Source of the DNA: Alkalithermobacter paradoxus | GTDB taxonomy: Bacteria > Bacillota > Clostridia > Peptostreptococcales > Peptostreptococcaceae | Assembly (NCBI GenBank): GCA_002029295.1 | Contig: MZGW01000003.1 | Coordinates: 1-64,000, forward strand | Direction: 5' to 3' | Length of the DNA: 64,000 bases | In this document: in pieces, positions 60,908 through 64,000 of the stretch | Layout: every line of letters starts with the position of its first letter | How positions within the stretch are numbered: position 1 is the stretch's first letter | Notes under the pieces: model-generated | What the model was told of the DNA's origin: nothing | What the model saw: only the letters and a program-made list of their open reading frames with translations | Databases searched by the model: none | Made by a program: the position numbers and the translations under genes

Positions 60908-62536
60908 TGTAGCTTTATAGAATTTATGTCCACCTGATAAATTATAAACTTTCTTAAATCCACGATTTATTAATATGTTTTGAGCTGCATTTCCTGTTAC
61001 ACCTTTATTGCAATAAGTTATAGTCAAAACGTCTTTATCTAAATCATTAATTCCTTCTCTTAATTTAGCATGTGGTATATTTATAGCACTCTCTACATGA
61101 GACTCTTCGTACTGCTTAGATACTCTAGCATCAACTATTTGTACTTTTTCACCTTTATCTACTAAACTTTTGACTTCATTTGATGTTATAATCGGTCTAT
61201 CTTTACTTAGAGAATTTTCTAATATCATACCTGTATAATGAACAGGATCTTTAGTAGTAGAAAATGGTGGAGCATACGCAAGGTCTAAGTGGAAAAGATC
61301 ATCAACTTTTGCACCGTAAGTTATTAGTGTTGCAAATACATCTGCTCTTTTGTCAACACCTTCATAACCTATAATCTGTACACCTAGAAGCTTTCTAGTT
61401 TTCTTATCTGCTATAGCTTTTATAACCATTTCTTTACCATTAAAATAGTCTGGTTTGTCAGGTTTTATATTATGGCACATAACTATTTCATAACCTTCTT
61501 CTATAGCTTCTTTTTCACTAAGTCCTGTACTTGCAATAGCCATATCAAATAATTTAAATATTCCTGTACCTAGATTACCTCTATACTCTAAACTTCCCCC
61601 AGTTAATACATCTCCTGCTATTCTTCCTGTTTTATTAGCAGTTGAGCCTAGAGGTCTATATACTGGCTTACTAGTAATTGAAGAAAAAGTTTCTATGCAA
61701 TCTCCACACGCATATACATCATTTATATTTGTCTGCATTTTGTTATTAACTTTTATAGCTCCAGTAATTCCAATCTCTACTCCTGCTTCTTTTGCAAGGT
61801 TTACATTCGGTCTAACTCCAGTTGCCATTATAACAATGTTGCTTTCTATTTCTTTTCCATTATCTAATATAACTTTATCTTCCCAAATTTCTACTATACT
61901 ACTACCTTTTATTATATTTATATTCTTTTTGAGTAATGCATTTTCTAAGAAAAGTGCCATATCTTCATCAAGATTTGGAGTTATCTTATTTTGCTTTTCT
62001 ACGATAGTTACGTTTATTTCATCTTCCATTAAGTTTTCTAACATCTCAAATCCTATAAATCCTGTACCTGCAATTACTGCATGTTTTGGCTTTCTTTCTT
62101 GTATAAAATTCTTTATATTTCTAGCACTCTGAACATTTCTTACAAAGAATACATTATCATTATCTATTCCTTTTATATCAGGTGCAAAAGGCGTTGCACC
62201 TGTTGCAATAACTAACTTATCATAATTGTCTTCAAATATTTCATCTGTACTCAAATTTTTAACAATTATTTTCTTAGATTTTGTATCTATCTTCAATACT
62301 TCATGTCTTGTTAGTACATCTATATCATATTTTTTCTTGAAGAACAGAGGATCTCTTGGCGTAAGTTCATCAATATCCTCTATTTCTCCACCGATATAGT
62401 AAGGAAGACCGCATCCTGAATAAGATATGTCACCATCTTTTTCATATATTACTATCTTAGCACTATCATTATTTCTTCTAGCCTTTGCAGCTGCAGATGT
62501 TCCTGCTGCCACAGCTCCAATAACTAATATCCTCAT
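60899..62536 (-). CDS. CoA-disulfide reductase-like flavoprotein with C-terminal rhodanese domain
   Basis: 545 residues from the ATG at 62536 (GGAGG 7 nt upstream); the longer start at 62599 would run through arsA. FAD domain MRILVIGAVAAGTSAAAKARR, redox Cys43 in YSGCGLPYYIGG, NAD(P)H domain AVIAGTGFIGFEML, FAD motif VNDVYACGDCIE, and a C-terminal rhodanese (about 455-545) with active Cys in TITYCNKGVTGNA. The CoADR-RHD class reduces CoA disulfide, persulfides or polysulfide. It lies 11 nt after arsA, so it may act in thiol or arsenic redox defence; this link is inferred from position. Confidence 0.9.
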   Translation of the reverse strand: MRILVIGAVAAGTSAAAKARRNNDSAKIVIYEKDGDISYSGCGLPYYIGGEIEDIDELTPRDPLFFKKKYDIDVLTRHEVLKIDTKSKKIIVKNLSTDEIFEDNYDKLVIATGATPFAPDIKGIDNDNVFFVRNVQSARNIKNFIQERKPKHAVIAGTGFIGFEMLENLMEDEINVTIVEKQNKITPNLDEDMALFLENALLKKNINIIKGSSIVEIWEDKVILDNGKEIESNIVIMATGVRPNVNLAKEAGVEIGITGAIKVNNKMQTNINDVYACGDCIETFSSITSKPVYRPLGSTANKTGRIAGDVLTGGSLEYRGNLGTGIFKLFDMAIASTGLSEKEAIEEGYEIVMCHNIKPDKPDYFNGKEMVIKAIADKKTRKLLGVQIIGYEGVDKRADVFATLITYGAKVDDLFHLDLAYAPPFSTTKDPVHYTGMILENSLSKDRPIITSNEVKSLVDKGEKVQIVDARVSKQYEESHVESAINIPHAKLREGINDLDKDVLTITYCNKGVTGNAAQNILINRGFKKVYNLSGGHKFYKATKK

Positions 62537-62547
62537 ATTTTTTCCTC

Positions 62548-64000
62548 CTACTTTATAAGGTCCATAAGCTTTTCGCCTTTTACTTCTTCTGGTATCCACT
62601 TAACAAGTGCGAATTTGCCTTCAGATATCTTACTTACCTTATTAATCCACTCTACTTCGTTATTAGCCTTAACCTTCAATATATCATTAGTTGTATTACA
62701 GCTATATAAACTTGAATTTATAACCCACCATTTGCTATGAATTCCTGCTCTAGTTAAGTCTTCTCTTAATCTCATAGCTTCATGTACAGGAGTGGTTTCA
62801 GGCAATGTAACAATAATAACTTCTGTATGTTTTTCATTCCTAAGCTTAGGTAACAGCTTCTTTACTGACTCTGGTATATCACCTTGCGAACGCTCTATCT
62901 CCTTATGATAACTTTGAGTTGAATCTAAAAGAAGTAATGTATGTCCCGTTGGTGCTGTATCAATAACAACAACTTCATTTTCTGATTTTTCAACAACCTG
63001 CGCAAAAGCTCTAAATACTGCTATTTCTTGAGTACAAGGAGATCTTAAATCTTCTTCAATATAAGCAATATCATCTTTGCTCATTGTTTGCCTTGCTTTA
63101 CTTAATACTTCTTCTTTATATTTTTCAAGTTCTTTTTTCTCATCTATACTACTTAGCGTAATTCCATAACTTTCCTCTAACACAAATTTTAAGTGTGCAG
63201 CTGGGTCAGTAGTTGTTAAGTGTACCTTCTTACCTTTCTTAGCTAACCCTAAAGCTATTGTAGCAGCTATTGTAGTTTTACCTACTCCACCTTTTCCCAT
63301 TGTAAATATTACTTTTTTATCACTATTATATAAATCATCTATTATATCACTTAGTGTAGGTATACTATCCACATTAAGCTTTTGTTCATTATATTTTATA
63401 TTATCTTCTTTTAGAAATGCCCTTACATTCTCAAGTCCAGTAACATTGTATGGTCTTAGTGGAATTTGGAAGGTCTTTATATTTCTAAGACCTTCAGGTA
63501 TATCTCTTAAAGCACTTTGTTGCTTTTCATAAACTGCACTTGAAAGATAATCATCATGAGTTTCTAGCACTCCGTTAATGATTAATGCTTGATTTGTAAC
63601 CCCTATCTCCTGAAGCTCTTTAGATGCTCTTTCTGCTTCTTTAAGTGGTGATATTTCTGGGCGTGATACAAGTATTAGTGTAGTTTTTTCTTTATCTGCA
63701 AGATTTTCTACTGCTTTTTTATAAATTTCTTTCTTATCTTCAAGTCCGGAAAGCTGTCCTAAACATGACACACCATGTGTACTCTCACTTATAAAATTAC
63801 TCCAAGCTGAAGGTAGCTGTAGCATCCTTAAAGTATGCCCTGTTGGTGCTGTATCAAATATAATATGGTCATACTCTTTTGCAGCATTCTCGTCTGTTAT
63901 AAAGCCTGAAAACTCATTAAATGCAGCAATTTCAACAGTACACGAGCCTGATAATTGCTCTTCCATATTTTTGATTACTACTTCTGGAAGTTTGCCACGG
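62548..64000 (-). CDS. arsA: Arsenical pump-driving ATPase ArsA (5' end beyond window)
   Basis: At least 484 residues visible; the frame remains open to position 64000 (RGKLPEVVIKNMEEQ), so the N-terminal P-loop of the first half is missing. Two ArsA/GET3 halves: the first shows DTAPTGHTLRMLQLPSAW; the second starts near KKVIFTMGKGGVGKTTIAAT, with DPAAHL and a second DTAPTGHTLLLLDST. ArsA hydrolyses ATP to drive arsenite export through ArsB. A CTVEIAAF segment carries one arsenite-site-type Cys in each half (SCTVE, PCTQE). arsD and arsB would lie to the right of the window. It is followed by the CoA-disulfide reductase gene. Confidence 0.93.
   Translation of the reverse strand, partial: RGKLPEVVIKNMEEQLSGSCTVEIAAFNEFSGFITDENAAKEYDHIIFDTAPTGHTLRMLQLPSAWSNFISESTHGVSCLGQLSGLEDKKEIYKKAVENLADKEKTTLILVSRPEISPLKEAERASKELQEIGVTNQALIINGVLETHDDYLSSAVYEKQQSALRDIPEGLRNIKTFQIPLRPYNVTGLENVRAFLKEDNIKYNEQKLNVDSIPTLSDIIDDLYNSDKKVIFTMGKGGVGKTTIAATIALGLAKKGKKVHLTTTDPAAHLKFVLEESYGITLSSIDEKKELEKYKEEVLSKARQTMSKDDIAYIEEDLRSPCTQEIAVFRAFAQVVEKSENEVVVIDTAPTGHTLLLLDSTQSYHKEIERSQGDIPESVKKLLPKLRNEKHTEVIIVTLPETTPVHEAMRLREDLTRAGIHSKWWVINSSLYSCNTTNDILKVKANNEVEWINKVSKISEGKFALVKWIPEEVKGEKLMDLIK

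Overview
The window is an AT-rich stretch of a Gram-positive, endospore-forming, anaerobic Clostridia chromosome. It best fits a Peptostreptococcaceae-type amino-acid fermenter (Tepidibacter/Peptoclostridium-like; the genus is inferred, not proven). Evidence: a complete selenocysteine-dependent glycine reductase operon, a Bcd/Etf and thiolase set, sporulation and germination genes (ytxC, sleC, a Csp protease), AGGAGG-type ribosome binding sites with many GTG/TTG/ATT starts, and four Firmicutes-type regulatory RNAs. Nearly everything, including the rRNA gene, is read leftward (minus strand), as on one replichore. I see no CRISPR array, transposon or prophage.

Layout. 1-0.5 kb: 5' part of a 16S rRNA gene with an elongated helix 6, and its promoter. 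0.5-3 kb: a small proline-rich protein with a sigma-K-like promoter, then topB. 3-7.3 kb: etfA, etfB, acyl-CoA dehydrogenase and thiolase. 7.4-8.7 kb: infC-rpmI-rplT behind an attenuator leader. 8.9-12.5 kb: a soluble FtsH-like protease (plus strand) and thrS with a T-box. 12.5-14 kb: a DUF445 protein and ytxC. 14.2-19 kb: a BMP-type nucleoside ABC importer. 19.2-27.2 kb: the glycine riboswitch and grdX-trxB-trxA-grdE-grdA-grdB-grdC-grdD. 27.2-35.7 kb: DUF362 ferredoxins, two DegV proteins, trmL, a HAD phosphatase, cobC-cobS-cobU, ogt, DUF2225. 35.7-41.4 kb: VanW protein, nth, DUF503, Lon-like protease, queG. 41.5-49.6 kb: RusA-like nuclease, ZIP transporter, nfo, HTH regulator, glsA, nucleoside kinase, CBS protein, TIM-barrel protein, lepB and a HEPN-like protein. 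49.7-56.8 kb: germination block (MltG-like fragment, PrsW protease, LysM/GH18 protein, sleC, tandem Csp protease). 56.9-64 kb: DUF3783, an NhaC-family transporter under a lysine riboswitch, rnhA, an unknown membrane-anchored protein, CoA-disulfide reductase-rhodanese and arsA (cut by the window edge).

How it works together. Glycine is sensed by the riboswitch and reduced by the Grd complex to acetyl phosphate; the operon supplies its own thioredoxin system as electron donor. In-frame UGA codons at residue 44 of GrdA and 350 of GrdB fall exactly where selenocysteine sits in known glycine reductases. The Bcd/Etf/thiolase set handles short-chain acyl-CoA reduction. SleC and the Csp protease face each other across one terminator and probably form a zymogen/activator pair for cortex hydrolysis in germination.

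Most interesting for follow-up: the fused tandem Csp protease with both catalytic triads intact; a stand-alone Csm6-like HEPN protein with no CARF domain and no CRISPR context; the LysM/GH18 protein with its catalytic Glu replaced; the soluble FtsH paralogue; the lone glycine aptamer and intra-operon hairpin of the grd locus; and large perfect hairpins abutting the ribosome binding sites of glsA and thl.
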